Notes under the pieces: model-generated | Told to the model about the DNA's origin: nothing | The model's database searches: none | Seen by the model: only the letters and a program-made list of their open reading frames with translations | Program-made: the position numbers and the translations under genes | Assembly (NCBI GenBank): GCA_938075455.1 | Contig: CALJHN010000023.1 | Coordinates: forward strand, 1-52,166 | Reading direction: 5' to 3' | Length of the DNA: 52,166 nucleotides | Source: an uncultured Flavobacteriales bacterium | GTDB lineage: Bacteria; Bacteroidota; Bacteroidia; Flavobacteriales_D; Parvicellaceae | Shown: positions 16,615 to 26,194 of the stretch, piece after piece | How positions within the stretch are numbered: position 1 is the stretch's first letter | Layout: the number at the start of each line of letters is the position of its first letter

Positions 16615-18449
16615 TTAAAATTAGTATTTGGATTTAAAATAACAGCTTGACTAATTTTATTGGCTTTTTCAATAGATTTTTTAGAAAGAGAACCTTTTAT
16701 AAATGATTCCATCATTAAGCTAGCAATTGGAGCAGCCCATTTACTTCCCCAGGTGCCATATTCAACATAAACTGCAATTGCAATTTGAGGATTATTCATA
16801 GGGGCAAACGAAATAAAAACTGAATGATCATTAAATGTCTTATTTTCAACAGTTCCTGTTTTGCCACAAACTTCAATACTATCTATTCTAGCATTTCTAC
16901 CTGTACCTTTATTAACAACTTCATTCATAGCTTTCACAACGACTTCAAAATGCTTTTTATCTACACATGTACTGTGTTTTATTTTAAATTTTTTTAAAAC
17001 GTTTTGATCTGCTATTCTTTTTATAATATGAGGTGTATAATAATATCCCCTATTTGCTATGATAGAAGCTAAATTTGCCATTTGAATTGGTGAAACACCA
17101 ATTTCTCCTTCGCCAATACTATTGGAGTAAATAGTACTGAAAGCCCATCTTTTTTTTCCGTACCATTTATCATAAAAATCAACATCCGGGATAAAGCCAC
17201 TTTTTTCTTCCGGCAAGTCTATACCAAGTAAATTACCAAAACCAAAAGATTTTATCTTTTGCACCCAAATTGCTAAGCCTTCTCTGCTAGTTTGAAAAAC
17301 ACTTTTTGTATTATCTTTCAATATTAATCTTTTGTAAACTTGGAAAAAATAAGGATTACAACTATGTTTAATTGCCTTAGTAAGGTTATTTGGCTTCTCA
17401 TGGTTATGGCAGCCAATAATATTTTTATTGCACGAAAATCCAGTTTCAGTAGAAATTACCCCATCATCTAAAGCGATTAATGCCTGAACCAGCTTGAAAA
17501 TAGATCCTGGTCTATACTTGTCATTGTATACTGGTCTATTAATTAATGGCTTTAAACTATCATTTTGTTTTAAACCATTGAAATTATCAGAAAAATCTCT
17601 TCCTGTTAAACTAGACGGATCGTAACTTGGAGCAGATACCATTGCCAAAACTTCGCCACTAGATGGCTCAATTGCAACAATTGACCCAATCTTATTTGCC
17701 ATTAATTTTTCTCCTAATTTTTGCAATTCAATATCTAAAGTTGTGTAGAGGCTCTTTCCTGGCTTAGGAGGCTTTTTATTAATTGTTTCTATTTTATTGC
17801 CGGCATAATCTTTTAAATAATTTATATTGCCTCTTTCTCCCCTCAATAGTAACTCATACTGTTTCTCTAAACCAGTAATTCCAATAAAATCATTTTTAGT
17901 ATAGAAAAAATCGCCTTGGGCTTTTGTGTTTTGAAATTGATTTTCATCAATTCTTCGTATGTAACCCAATAAATGTGCTGCAATTTGACTAGGATATCCT
18001 CTGTCAATTTTTGATTTAGCAAAAACAGCATTAATCTGTCCTAAATAAGGAGAAATCTTGGCATGTTCTTGCTGGGTCATAGACTCAATAAAAACCGAAG
18101 GCTTATAAGGAACATTATATCCAGAGGATGCATTTTTTATAATTTCTTGGAAATCTTCATTTGTTAAATTAAAAAGTTTACAAATAGCGGATGAGTCTTT
18201 TGGTTTTATGATTGAAGGATGAATATAAATATCATATATAGTTTCTGCCCCAACTAAAAGTTGATTGTTTCTATCATATATAAAACCTCTAGGAGGTTGG
18301 ATATTTTCTGTTTTTGAAGTTATTTGACTGGCTCTATCTGACCAGTCTTTATTAATAACCTGAATATAGAAAAGCCTAAAAGAAAAAATTATTCCTACAG
18401 AAATTATAATAAGTATAACTACCCACTGTCTATTTTTAAAAGGATCCAT
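16611..18449 (-). CDS. mrdA: Penicillin-binding protein 2 (elongation transpeptidase)
   Basis: Class B PBP that cross-links peptidoglycan in the periplasm as RodA's partner, 612 aa. One N-terminal membrane anchor at about residues 9-29, then the PBP dimerisation domain (QPPRGFIYDRN at 51-61) and the transpeptidase domain. Active-site motifs are complete: SIFK with Ser316 and Lys319, SCN at 363-365 and KTGT at 530-533. The start overlaps the mreD stop as TAATG, and its own stop overlaps the rodA ATG. Placement within mreBCD-mrdA-rodA supports the elongasome role rather than FtsI-like septal function. Confidence 0.96.
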   Translation of the reverse strand: MDPFKNRQWVVILIIISVGIIFSFRLFYIQVINKDWSDRASQITSKTENIQPPRGFIYDRNNQLLVGAETIYDIYIHPSIIKPKDSSAICKLFNLTNEDFQEIIKNASSGYNVPYKPSVFIESMTQQEHAKISPYLGQINAVFAKSKIDRGYPSQIAAHLLGYIRRIDENQFQNTKAQGDFFYTKNDFIGITGLEKQYELLLRGERGNINYLKDYAGNKIETINKKPPKPGKSLYTTLDIELQKLGEKLMANKIGSIVAIEPSSGEVLAMVSAPSYDPSSLTGRDFSDNFNGLKQNDSLKPLINRPVYNDKYRPGSIFKLVQALIALDDGVISTETGFSCNKNIIGCHNHEKPNNLTKAIKHSCNPYFFQVYKRLILKDNTKSVFQTSREGLAIWVQKIKSFGFGNLLGIDLPEEKSGFIPDVDFYDKWYGKKRWAFSTIYSNSIGEGEIGVSPIQMANLASIIANRGYYYTPHIIKRIADQNVLKKFKIKHSTCVDKKHFEVVVKAMNEVVNKGTGRNARIDSIEVCGKTGTVENKTFNDHSVFISFAPMNNPQIAIAVYVEYGTWGSKWAAPIASLMMESFIKGSLSKKSIEKANKISQAVILNPNTNFK

Positions 18450-18964
18450 TACTTTTTAAAAATAAATAAGTACTGAATAAAAACTAAAAATACTAAAGCA
18501 GATAGAGTATTGACAAATGCTCTAAAAAATAAAATTAATAGATTATTAAATGAAAATTGCTCTATGAGAAAAAAGATTAAATGATATAAGAAAATAGAAA
18601 TTCCAAAAAACAAAAAAAACCTAATTATACCGATAGTAAACATATTAAGCTCAACATCTTTTTCAATATCCTCTTTAGAAGATATAGAATATAATAATGT
18701 TGGTTTTAAAAAGGTAATTATCAAAAGAACTGAAGTATTAAGACCAAGTGTATTTCTAAATATATCAGTTATAAAACCTAAAAAGAAAGCATAAATTAAT
18801 AAGTTAATAATGGTTGTATCTAGTTTCATCTTCAAAATAAAAAAACATATGATTATTGGAGAAAAATAGGAGGAATAGGTCCCGAAATCTAAATAGTCAA
18901 TAAAGAAAATTTGAGTGAATATTAATCCTATAAACCAAGCGATATTTCTAAACTCAAAAATCAT
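18449..18964 (-). CDS. mreD: Rod shape-determining protein MreD
   Basis: 171-aa membrane protein with about five helices. MreD proteins are poorly conserved in sequence, so the call rests on size, hydrophobicity, the segment LGFITDIFRNTLGLN (typical MreD GxxxDxxxxxxLG pattern) and its place between mreC and mrdA. It links the MreB cytoskeleton to the wall-synthesis complex. Overlaps: ATGA with mreC upstream, TAATG with mrdA downstream. Confidence 0.88.
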   Translation of the reverse strand: MIFEFRNIAWFIGLIFTQIFFIDYLDFGTYSSYFSPIIICFFILKMKLDTTIINLLIYAFFLGFITDIFRNTLGLNTSVLLIITFLKPTLLYSISSKEDIEKDVELNMFTIGIIRFFLFFGISIFLYHLIFFLIEQFSFNNLLILFFRAFVNTLSALVFLVFIQYLFIFKK

Positions 18965-19791
18965 TTTTTATTAAGATGTTGATTAATTTCTTCTGCAGTC
19001 TTATTAAAAACAACAAAACCAATTTTAGTTCTTGAAAAATCTTCCTCATTTTTTAATTTTATATCTAAGGTTTGTTGCTCGATATTTTCTTTTATTTCTA
19101 TAACTTTCCCAACTTTTAGTCCTCTCGGAAACAATCCTTCAGCACCAGATGTAATAAAATAATCTCCTAGTTTTACTTTGGTATAAATAGGTATGTTTTT
19201 AACAAATATATTTTGGAAGTTATTATTTTCAGGAATCCATATTAAATCTCCCCAGCTATTGGTATTTTCATGAAGAACTTTTAAACCAAAATTTGGATTG
19301 ATTAATGGTCTAATTGTTGCATAATTATCTGTTACATTTTTAACAATCCCTAGGACGCCTTTAGTACCAATCATCCCCATTTTTTCTTTGACACCACTTT
19401 TTTTACCAGCATTTATTATTAAAAAATTTTCATAGTATTTAAATTGAGAATTAATCACTTTGACCTCTTTGAAAAAAAAGTTTTTTTGATAAATGATATC
19501 GTCATATTTTATAAATTTTCTACCTACTACCAAATCTCTATTTAATACTTGGTTTTTTAAATTAGAATTTTCTTTGAGTAAATCGTTATTGACCTCTCTT
19601 AAGTAGAAATAAGAAAACATATTGTATTGGAAGTTGTAAAGACTAGAAGTGATACTATTACTAGAACTTAAATAATTATAATGATGGTAAGAATTACGGG
19701 AACTAAAGAGAAAAAACAAAGAAATGAATTCTAAAAACAGAAAAAAAAGAAAATTTCTGTATTTCTGAATAAGCAGAATTATATTTCTCAT
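18961..19791 (-). CDS. mreC: Rod shape-determining protein MreC
   Basis: 276 aa, inner-membrane anchored with a periplasmic beta domain. A helix lies at about residues 13-29, followed by a likely coiled coil (about 60-90, with YLREVNNDLLKENSNLKNQV) and then the MreC core with LIINAGKKSGVKEKMGMIG, GLKVLH and ITSGAEGLFPRGLKVGKV. The last motif is the most diagnostic of the family. It scaffolds PBP2/RodA to MreB. It starts ATG at 19791, 17 bases after mreB, and its stop overlaps the mreD start. Confidence 0.94.
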   Translation of the reverse strand: MRNIILLIQKYRNFLFFLFLEFISLFFLFSSRNSYHHYNYLSSSNSITSSLYNFQYNMFSYFYLREVNNDLLKENSNLKNQVLNRDLVVGRKFIKYDDIIYQKNFFFKEVKVINSQFKYYENFLIINAGKKSGVKEKMGMIGTKGVLGIVKNVTDNYATIRPLINPNFGLKVLHENTNSWGDLIWIPENNNFQNIFVKNIPIYTKVKLGDYFITSGAEGLFPRGLKVGKVIEIKENIEQQTLDIKLKNEEDFSRTKIGFVVFNKTAEEINQHLNKK

Positions 19792-19808
19792 TTATATAAA
19801 TTTCTTCT

Positions 19809-20834
19809 CTATGCTTTAATTAAAAATTGATAATTATCAATATTCTTAAGTGCAATGCCAGTTCCTCTAGCTACAGCTCTCAGTGGGTCCTCAGCTATAT
19901 GAACTGGTAGTTTAGTTTTAGTAGATATTCTTTTGTCCAATCCTCTCAACATAGAACCTCCTCCAGCCAAATAAATTCCAGTTTTATAAATATCTGCAGA
20001 TAGTTCTGGTGGAGTCATTTCTAATGCACTCAAAATAGCTTCCTCAATTTTTGAAATCGATTTATCCAAAGAATGTGCAATTTCTTTGTAAGAAACGTGA
20101 ATTTCTTTTGGAATTCCAGTCATTAAATCTCTTCCTCTAACTGCATAATCATTGGGTGGATTTTCTAAATTATCAATTGCAGCACCAACTTCAATTTTTA
20201 TTTGTTCTGCAGTTCTTTCTCCAATAAGGATATTGTGTTGTCTTCGCATATACTCTTCAATATCACTTGTGAAATCATCACCAGCCACCCTTATGGACTT
20301 ATCACAAACTATTCCACCAAGTGCAATTACTGCAATTTCAGAAGTTCCTCCTCCAACATCTATAATCATATTTCCCATTGGCTCCTCCACATCTACCCCA
20401 ATTCCAATAGCTGCGGCCATTGGTTCGTGAATTAAATAAACCTCTTTACCCCCAGCATGTTCTGCTGAATCTTGTACTGCTCTTTTCTCAACTTCAGTAA
20501 TTCCAGATGGTATGCAGATTACCATTCTCATAGTTGGTTGAATATATCTACTACCACCTTTCATCATTTTGATCATTCCTCTTATCATATGTTCTGCAGC
20601 TTGAAAATCTGCAATAACTCCATCTTTTAGTGGTCTAATAGTTTTGATGTTCTCATGAGTTTTACCATGCATTTGCTGCGCTTTCTTGCCAATTGCTATT
20701 ACTCTTCCAGTAGTTCTATCCATAGCAACAATTGATGGCTCATCAACAACTACTTTATCGTTATTTATAATTAAGGTATTTGCAGTGCCTAAATCAATAG
20801 CTACTTCTTGTGTAAATACATTGAATAATCCCAT
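19809..20834 (-). CDS. mreB: Rod shape-determining actin homologue MreB
   Basis: Cytoplasmic actin-like ATPase that organises lateral wall synthesis. I choose the ATG at 20834 (341 aa), giving the usual N-terminus MGLFNVFTQEVAIDLGTANT; an open frame extends 25 codons upstream into purH but adds no family sequence. Nucleotide-binding motifs are clear: DLGTANT (phosphate 1), IDVGGGTSEIAVI (phosphate 2) and LAGGGSMLRGLDK (adenosine). MEHMIRGMI-type helix (AEHMIRGMIKMM) is also present. The gene begins 11 bases after the purH stop, so the two are most likely co-transcribed. Confidence 0.97.
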   Translation of the reverse strand: MGLFNVFTQEVAIDLGTANTLIINNDKVVVDEPSIVAMDRTTGRVIAIGKKAQQMHGKTHENIKTIRPLKDGVIADFQAAEHMIRGMIKMMKGGSRYIQPTMRMVICIPSGITEVEKRAVQDSAEHAGGKEVYLIHEPMAAAIGIGVDVEEPMGNMIIDVGGGTSEIAVIALGGIVCDKSIRVAGDDFTSDIEEYMRRQHNILIGERTAEQIKIEVGAAIDNLENPPNDYAVRGRDLMTGIPKEIHVSYKEIAHSLDKSISKIEEAILSALEMTPPELSADIYKTGIYLAGGGSMLRGLDKRISTKTKLPVHIAEDPLRAVARGTGIALKNIDNYQFLIKA

Positions 20835-20844
20835 AATTGTAAAT

Positions 20845-22347
20845 TTAATGTTTAAAATGTCTAGTTCCTGTGAATACCATTCCAATTTTATTATTGTTGC
20901 AATAGTCAATTGACAAATTGTCTTTTACAGATCCCCCAGGCTGAATCACTGCATTTACACCTTGTTTTCCTGCAATTTCTACACAATCAGGGAATGGGAA
21001 AAAAGCATCCGAAGCCATTACTGCATCTTGCAGGTCAAACTTAAAAGTTTTTGCTTTATGTATTGCTTGATTTAATGCATCGACTCTTGATGTTTGACCC
21101 GTTCCACTAGCTAAAAGCTGTTGGTTTTTTACTAAAACAATTGTATTTGACTTGGTATGTTTGGCTAGTTTGTTAGCAAAATAGAGATCTTCCATCTGAC
21201 TAGAAGTTGGTGTATGATTGGTTTTTAATTCGAAGGAGTCTATACTTTCAACTGAACTGTCTCTCTTCTGTATCAAGGTTCCATTGAGACAAGATCTAAC
21301 TGTATTATCCGGAAAAATTGAATTGTTTTGTTTTAAAATTATTCTGTTTTTTTTGCTTTTTAAAATTTCTAAAGCCTCGGAACTAAAACTAGGAGCAATT
21401 AATACTTCGCAAAATAGATTATTAATAAGAGTTGCAGTTTGTAAATCAATTTCTTTATTTGAAATTAAAACACCTCCAAAGGCAGAAACTGGGTCTGCTT
21501 CTAAAGCCGAACTATATGCATCTACAAGATTTTTCCGAGAGGCAAATCCACACGCATTATTGTGCTTTAAAATAGCAAAGGTTGGAATTGCATCTTTAAA
21601 ATCTTCCATTAACATAATTGCAGAGTCAATGTCTAAAAGGTTATTGTAAGAGATTTGTTTACCATGTAGCTGTTTAAACACATCTTCTAAATTTCCATAA
21701 AACCAACCATCCTGATGTGGATTCTCTCCATACCTAAGTGGGGTGTTTTGAACAGAACCAAAATAAGTATGTATTGCTGTATCGTAATTACTAGAAACAG
21801 AGAAAGATTCAGTGGCAAAATATTTTCTTTCCTTAATACTAGTTGAAACTTCATCTCTTTTAGAGATAATGTCTACTAATTCTTGGTAATGTTCTTTTTT
21901 AGACAAGACTGTAACGTCTTTAAAGTTTTTAGCCGCTGCTCTAATGAGAGATATTCCGCCTATATCGATTTTTTCTATAATTTCTTTTTCTCTTGAACCA
22001 GAAGCAACTGTTTTTTCAAATGGATATAGGTCTACTACAACTAAATCTATTTCCGGTATTTTATATTCACTTAATTGTAATTTATCCTCTTGATTAGTCC
22101 TTCTATTTAAAATACCTCCAAAAACTTTCGGATGAAGGGTTTTTACTCTTCCTCCAAGAATAGATGGATAATCAGTTAATTCTTCAACAGGTGTTATAGA
22201 AATTCCCAGATTCTCTATGAATTTTTGAGTTCCTCCAGTAGAATATATTTTGACCCCTTTAGAGTCTAGGATTTTAACCAACTCTTCCAATCCATCTTTT
22301 GAAAAAACAGAAATTAAAGCACTTTTAATTGTTCGATAATTATCCAC
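20845..22347 (-). CDS. purH: Bifunctional AICAR transformylase/IMP cyclohydrolase
   Basis: Catalyses the last two steps of IMP synthesis in the cytoplasm. The 500-aa protein has an N-terminal MGS-like IMP cyclohydrolase domain (IKSALISVFSK, STGGTQKF at residues 36-43, GGRVKTLHPK at 65-74) and a C-terminal AICAR transformylase domain with Lys261-His262 in LKHNNACG and the end motif VFTGTRHFKH. The start is GTG at 22347. It leads the mreBCD-mrdA-rodA operon, an arrangement I know from other Bacteroidetes. A possible weak promoter (TGGATTTG on the minus strand, near 22450) lies upstream. Confidence 0.97.
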   Translation of the reverse strand: MDNYRTIKSALISVFSKDGLEELVKILDSKGVKIYSTGGTQKFIENLGISITPVEELTDYPSILGGRVKTLHPKVFGGILNRRTNQEDKLQLSEYKIPEIDLVVVDLYPFEKTVASGSREKEIIEKIDIGGISLIRAAAKNFKDVTVLSKKEHYQELVDIISKRDEVSTSIKERKYFATESFSVSSNYDTAIHTYFGSVQNTPLRYGENPHQDGWFYGNLEDVFKQLHGKQISYNNLLDIDSAIMLMEDFKDAIPTFAILKHNNACGFASRKNLVDAYSSALEADPVSAFGGVLISNKEIDLQTATLINNLFCEVLIAPSFSSEALEILKSKKNRIILKQNNSIFPDNTVRSCLNGTLIQKRDSSVESIDSFELKTNHTPTSSQMEDLYFANKLAKHTKSNTIVLVKNQQLLASGTGQTSRVDALNQAIHKAKTFKFDLQDAVMASDAFFPFPDCVEIAGKQGVNAVIQPGGSVKDNLSIDYCNNNKIGMVFTGTRHFKH

Positions 22348-22500
22348 AGTTTAATTTAAAAATTAATACTTTAAAATTATCAACTATATGGCAATAATCT
22401 ACATAAAAACTAACGATGTTGATAACTAAACTAATATTGTTCAGAATTAACTACAAATCCAAGGCAAGAAAAATAACTTGACAACTTTTTTTCATAGAAT

Positions 22501-23826
22501 TTAATTTATAATTTTTACAAGATCTCTAGATTTTTGAATACAATCACTGACAGAAACTCCGTTGAAATAATTACCAATTAAATGAAAATTAGAATTGCTA
22601 TTAATAAAATTCTCAATGGCATTCAATAAATTACAATGGTCTAAATTAAATTGTGGAATTCCTTTGTTCCATCTGTAATGATTGTCAATTATAGTTTCGC
22701 CTTTATGACCAATTAAATCTTCTAATTCTTCCAAAATTAATTTCTTAAGCTTAATAGGATTCATTTCACATAAATGCTTCTGTCTTTCACCTCCCACTAA
22801 AACCGTGAATAGCTCTTTACCTTTTGGTGATACATAATCAAAAATTCTACTATTAAAAAGTATCCCCAAATAACTTTTACCATCAGAAGGTTTTGTTAAA
22901 ACTCCAAAACCTTGTTTTTTATTTTGGATATTTTTCTTTTCAAAACCAAAATGAAAAACATCAACTGGACTGTAAATAATTTTATCTAACTCTGTGATTA
23001 AAGTAGGATCATCAATAAAATTTCTTAAAAAATATGCTGGTACAGTACAAATAATTTCTTTACAAAGTATTTTCCCAGAATCACTAATTATTTCATAGCC
23101 ATTTTCAGATTTAATAATTTGTTCAACTTTATAGTTAAGTACTAATTTGTCTTCCATCGACTCGGCAATTTTGTTGGTCAATTGAGAAAGTCCTTTTGGA
23201 AAATTAAATCCGTTTATTTTACTTTTTTTATTCTTTTTTGACTTTAGGACTCCCCTTATTATACTCCCATGGGATTGCTCGAGTTTCCAAAGCAATTTTA
23301 AGGTATGTTCTGCGCTCATTTGTTTGGTATTCCCAGCGTAAATTCCCGTAATAAATGGCTCTATTAATTGGTCATGAAATTCTTTTCCAAATCTTTTTTT
23401 GACAAACTCAAAAACCGAAATATTTTTCTTGTGTGGTTTTATAAAGGGTTCCCTTAAAATCCTGATTTTAGAAATAAAAGAAAATAAAGGACTGAAAATA
23501 AAGCTTATTAGGTTGAGAGGGATTTTTGTCAATCTATTTTGGTGTAAAACAAAACGATTTTTATTGCTAGTCTCTTTTGGAAACTGAAGTTCTTCCCATA
23601 AATTATAATCTTTTATTATTTCTTTGATTGCATCGTTATTAAGAAGAACAGTATTTGGGCCGTTTTCACAAATGAAATCGTTTTCAATTTTAGTTTGAAT
23701 AATTCCCCCTGTTTGGTTAGTGGCCTCTAAAATTAAAAAATCACTTCTTTTTTTGGATAAGAAGTGTGCTACACTTAAGCCGCATATGCCTGCTCCTATT
23801 ATTACTGTATTAACTTCTTTTTTCAT
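22501..23826 (-). CDS. hemG: Protoporphyrinogen oxidase, HemY/HemG type (FAD)
   Basis: FAD flavoprotein oxidising protoporphyrinogen (or coproporphyrinogen) to the porphyrin in heme synthesis. The 441-aa protein opens with a dinucleotide-binding fold GAGICGLS at residues 11-18 (GxGxxG) followed by the FAD acid in LILEA. NDFICENGPNTVLLNN and the C-terminal HLIGNYFNGVSVSDCI are characteristic of the HemY branch of the amine-oxidase superfamily. The start is ATG at 23826. hemL and hemH lie nearby in the window but in separate units. Whether it uses the protoporphyrin or coproporphyrin route cannot be decided, though a ferrochelatase in the window suggests the protoporphyrin route. Confidence 0.93.
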   Translation of the reverse strand: MKKEVNTVIIGAGICGLSVAHFLSKKRSDFLILEATNQTGGIIQTKIENDFICENGPNTVLLNNDAIKEIIKDYNLWEELQFPKETSNKNRFVLHQNRLTKIPLNLISFIFSPLFSFISKIRILREPFIKPHKKNISVFEFVKKRFGKEFHDQLIEPFITGIYAGNTKQMSAEHTLKLLWKLEQSHGSIIRGVLKSKKNKKSKINGFNFPKGLSQLTNKIAESMEDKLVLNYKVEQIIKSENGYEIISDSGKILCKEIICTVPAYFLRNFIDDPTLITELDKIIYSPVDVFHFGFEKKNIQNKKQGFGVLTKPSDGKSYLGILFNSRIFDYVSPKGKELFTVLVGGERQKHLCEMNPIKLKKLILEELEDLIGHKGETIIDNHYRWNKGIPQFNLDHCNLLNAIENFINSNSNFHLIGNYFNGVSVSDCIQKSRDLVKIIN

Positions 23827-23965
23827 CTAAAAAAAATAGATCATAAAAATAAATAATTTATCAAATTAAAAACTGAGTTTGTACTATAATAATGATTAAG
23901 ATTTAAAGTAATTTTCATTTATGCATATTCAATTGTATATTCGCAAAATTTAATAATATACTGAT

Positions 23966-26194
23966 ATGGCAATAATAGGGAAAATAAGAGAGAAATCTGG
24001 ACTTTTAGTGGCAATCGTAGGGCTTGGGTTATTTCTATTTATTATACCAGTTAATGATTTACTACAGAAATTCAACGGAACTGGAAATTCTTCACTAGGA
24101 TTATTCAACGATAGTGAAATAGATGCAAATGACTGGAAATATTACAATAGAGAAAATAAGACAAGAAATAACTTGAGAATTAACAATCTGAACTCTGGAG
24201 GCAATGGAAGTTTAACAAGCGACGAAGAAGACCAAATTAAAATAAATACTTGGAATCAAATGATTTCAGATACGATTTACTTTTTTGAATTTGACAAAAT
24301 TGGATTAAATGTTTCTGCAGATGAATTAAACCAAGGTTTATTAAATGGTGAAAACCCTCTTCCTTCATCTCTTAAAGAATTATTTGTTACCAACGGTCTC
24401 TACAACAAAGATTCATTTAACATATGGAAAACCAATAGAATAATTAATCTACCTGATAATCCGGAATCTAAAAAAGATCTTAAAAATAATATTGAAGATC
24501 CTTTAAAAAATGAAAGAAAGATTAATAAATACAGTGCCATGGTTAAATATGGTATTTTAGGAACTGTTCAGGAAGCTAAAAGAACATCTAACGAAGAAAA
24601 AATAACTTCAAATATTAATTATGTTTTTATTGACTACAATGAAATTGACGACTCTTTAATTGACTTAAATGAAAAGGAAAAAAGATTGTTTTATAACGAA
24701 CACTCTAATGAAAAAATGTGGGAACAAAGACAAAATTTAGTTTCTTATGACTACTCAATTTTAAAATTTAATCCCTCCAAAACTGATATTGCAAACTACA
24801 CTGAAAGAATGGAATCTTTAATTGAAGATTTTAAATCTTCAAAAAATGACTCTTTGTTTGTAGCAAATTATGCAGAAACACCAATGATGGTTCAGTCTCC
24901 TTACGGATTAAGGCCAAGTGGAAATTATACAAATCAACCATACAAAGGAGGAAAATTCTCCTCATTTATTGATCAAAAAATAAGCAGCTCTGTTAAAGGA
25001 GATATTATTGGACCATTTGTCACAGGAGATAAAATTCAATTGGTTAAGATTTTTGATACTGGAGAAGAAGAACAAGCTAAAGTAAGGCACATATTGATTA
25101 GCTCTAAAAAAGAAGATTTGGACGATGCTAAAAATAAAAAATTAGCAGATAGTATTTTATATGCAATAAGGAGAGATAGCAGTAAATTTTCTTCCCTTGT
25201 AACTAAATACTCTGAGGATCCAGGTTCAGTTGCTAACGGAGGCGTTTATTCTTGGTTCCCAAAAGGTCAAATGACACCAGAATTTGAAGAATTTAGTTTT
25301 TCTAAAAGGATAGGTAGGTCAGGTGTTGTAAGAACAAATTATGGTTTTCATGTTATACAGGTTTTAGGAAGAAAAATTGGAACATTTAAGAAAATAGCTA
25401 TTGTTGATGAAACAATTCAAGTTAGTAAAGCCACTCAAAATGAATTTTATGACTCAGCAGCCCTTGCTCTTTATTACAAAGCAGATTCTAATGATTTTGA
25501 AACTGCAGCAGATGAGCTAGGTTATGAAGTTAAATCTTCCGGATATATTCCTTTAATTTATCCTAACCGAAGAACTTCAGGTCTTTATGGTCCAGCAGAC
25601 TTAAATAGAAATCTAAATATTTCTAAATGGGCTTTTAATAGCGATGTGGGAGACTTACTTGAACCAGAATATATTTCAAATAATCAACTTGTTCTAGCAG
25701 TTTTAAAAGAAAAAATAAGGTCATTTGATAATTCTTACGATAATATAGTTTCCTTAATGAATCCTTTGATTAAAAATAGTCTAAAGGCAAAATACTACAT
25801 AGAGAATTTCTCAAAGAATATAGACAGTGCTAATAGTATGGATGTAATTTCGGAAATTACTGGAAAAACTGTTCAAACTAAATTTGTGAAATATAGTGAT
25901 GTAAATATTGGAAACAATACTCAAGAATTAGCCGAACCAAAAGTTATGGCTAATATTTTCAATTTAAATTCTGAAGAAATATCTACAATAATTGAAGGTA
26001 AAAAAGGACTTTATATTTTACAATGTCAAAAAACAAATAATCAAAACAAAGTAGATGAAAACACTGTTGTTGAGAAGGCTAAATCTGAAGAAAAGGAAAT
26101 AAGAACATTAATTGAACAAGGTTATTATCCTGCACTTTACAATTCTTATAAAGTAAGAGATGACAGGGCAAAAAATATGATTCTCAATAATTAA
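23966..26194 (+). CDS. PpiD/SurA-like peptidylprolyl isomerase foldase
   Basis: 742-aa inner-membrane anchored periplasmic chaperone. One helix at about residues 12-31 (GLLVAIVGLGLFLFI) then a SurA_N-3/PpiD-type N-terminal domain up to about residue 210. A parvulin-type isomerase domain lies at about 370-465 (KVRHILISSKK, KYSEDPGSVANGG, TNYGFHVIQV). A second, more diverged foldase-like domain follows. It assists folding of exported proteins at the membrane, like E. coli PpiD. The stop TAA overlaps the comM stop on the other strand in the four bases TTAA at 26191-26194, so no space is left for a terminator. Confidence 0.92.
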   Translation: MAIIGKIREKSGLLVAIVGLGLFLFIIPVNDLLQKFNGTGNSSLGLFNDSEIDANDWKYYNRENKTRNNLRINNLNSGGNGSLTSDEEDQIKINTWNQMISDTIYFFEFDKIGLNVSADELNQGLLNGENPLPSSLKELFVTNGLYNKDSFNIWKTNRIINLPDNPESKKDLKNNIEDPLKNERKINKYSAMVKYGILGTVQEAKRTSNEEKITSNINYVFIDYNEIDDSLIDLNEKEKRLFYNEHSNEKMWEQRQNLVSYDYSILKFNPSKTDIANYTERMESLIEDFKSSKNDSLFVANYAETPMMVQSPYGLRPSGNYTNQPYKGGKFSSFIDQKISSSVKGDIIGPFVTGDKIQLVKIFDTGEEEQAKVRHILISSKKEDLDDAKNKKLADSILYAIRRDSSKFSSLVTKYSEDPGSVANGGVYSWFPKGQMTPEFEEFSFSKRIGRSGVVRTNYGFHVIQVLGRKIGTFKKIAIVDETIQVSKATQNEFYDSAALALYYKADSNDFETAADELGYEVKSSGYIPLIYPNRRTSGLYGPADLNRNLNISKWAFNSDVGDLLEPEYISNNQLVLAVLKEKIRSFDNSYDNIVSLMNPLIKNSLKAKYYIENFSKNIDSANSMDVISEITGKTVQTKFVKYSDVNIGNNTQELAEPKVMANIFNLNSEEISTIIEGKKGLYILQCQKTNNQNKVDENTVVEKAKSEEKEIRTLIEQGYYPALYNSYKVRDDRAKNMILNN

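Noticed and set aside
21218..21649. Plus-strand open frame inside purH
   Set aside because: Antisense to the conserved AICAR transformylase domain.
22441..22470. Possible promoter for purH (TGGATTTG on the minus strand)
   Set aside because: One mismatch to TAnnTTTG and a leader near 100 bases; not convincing alone.
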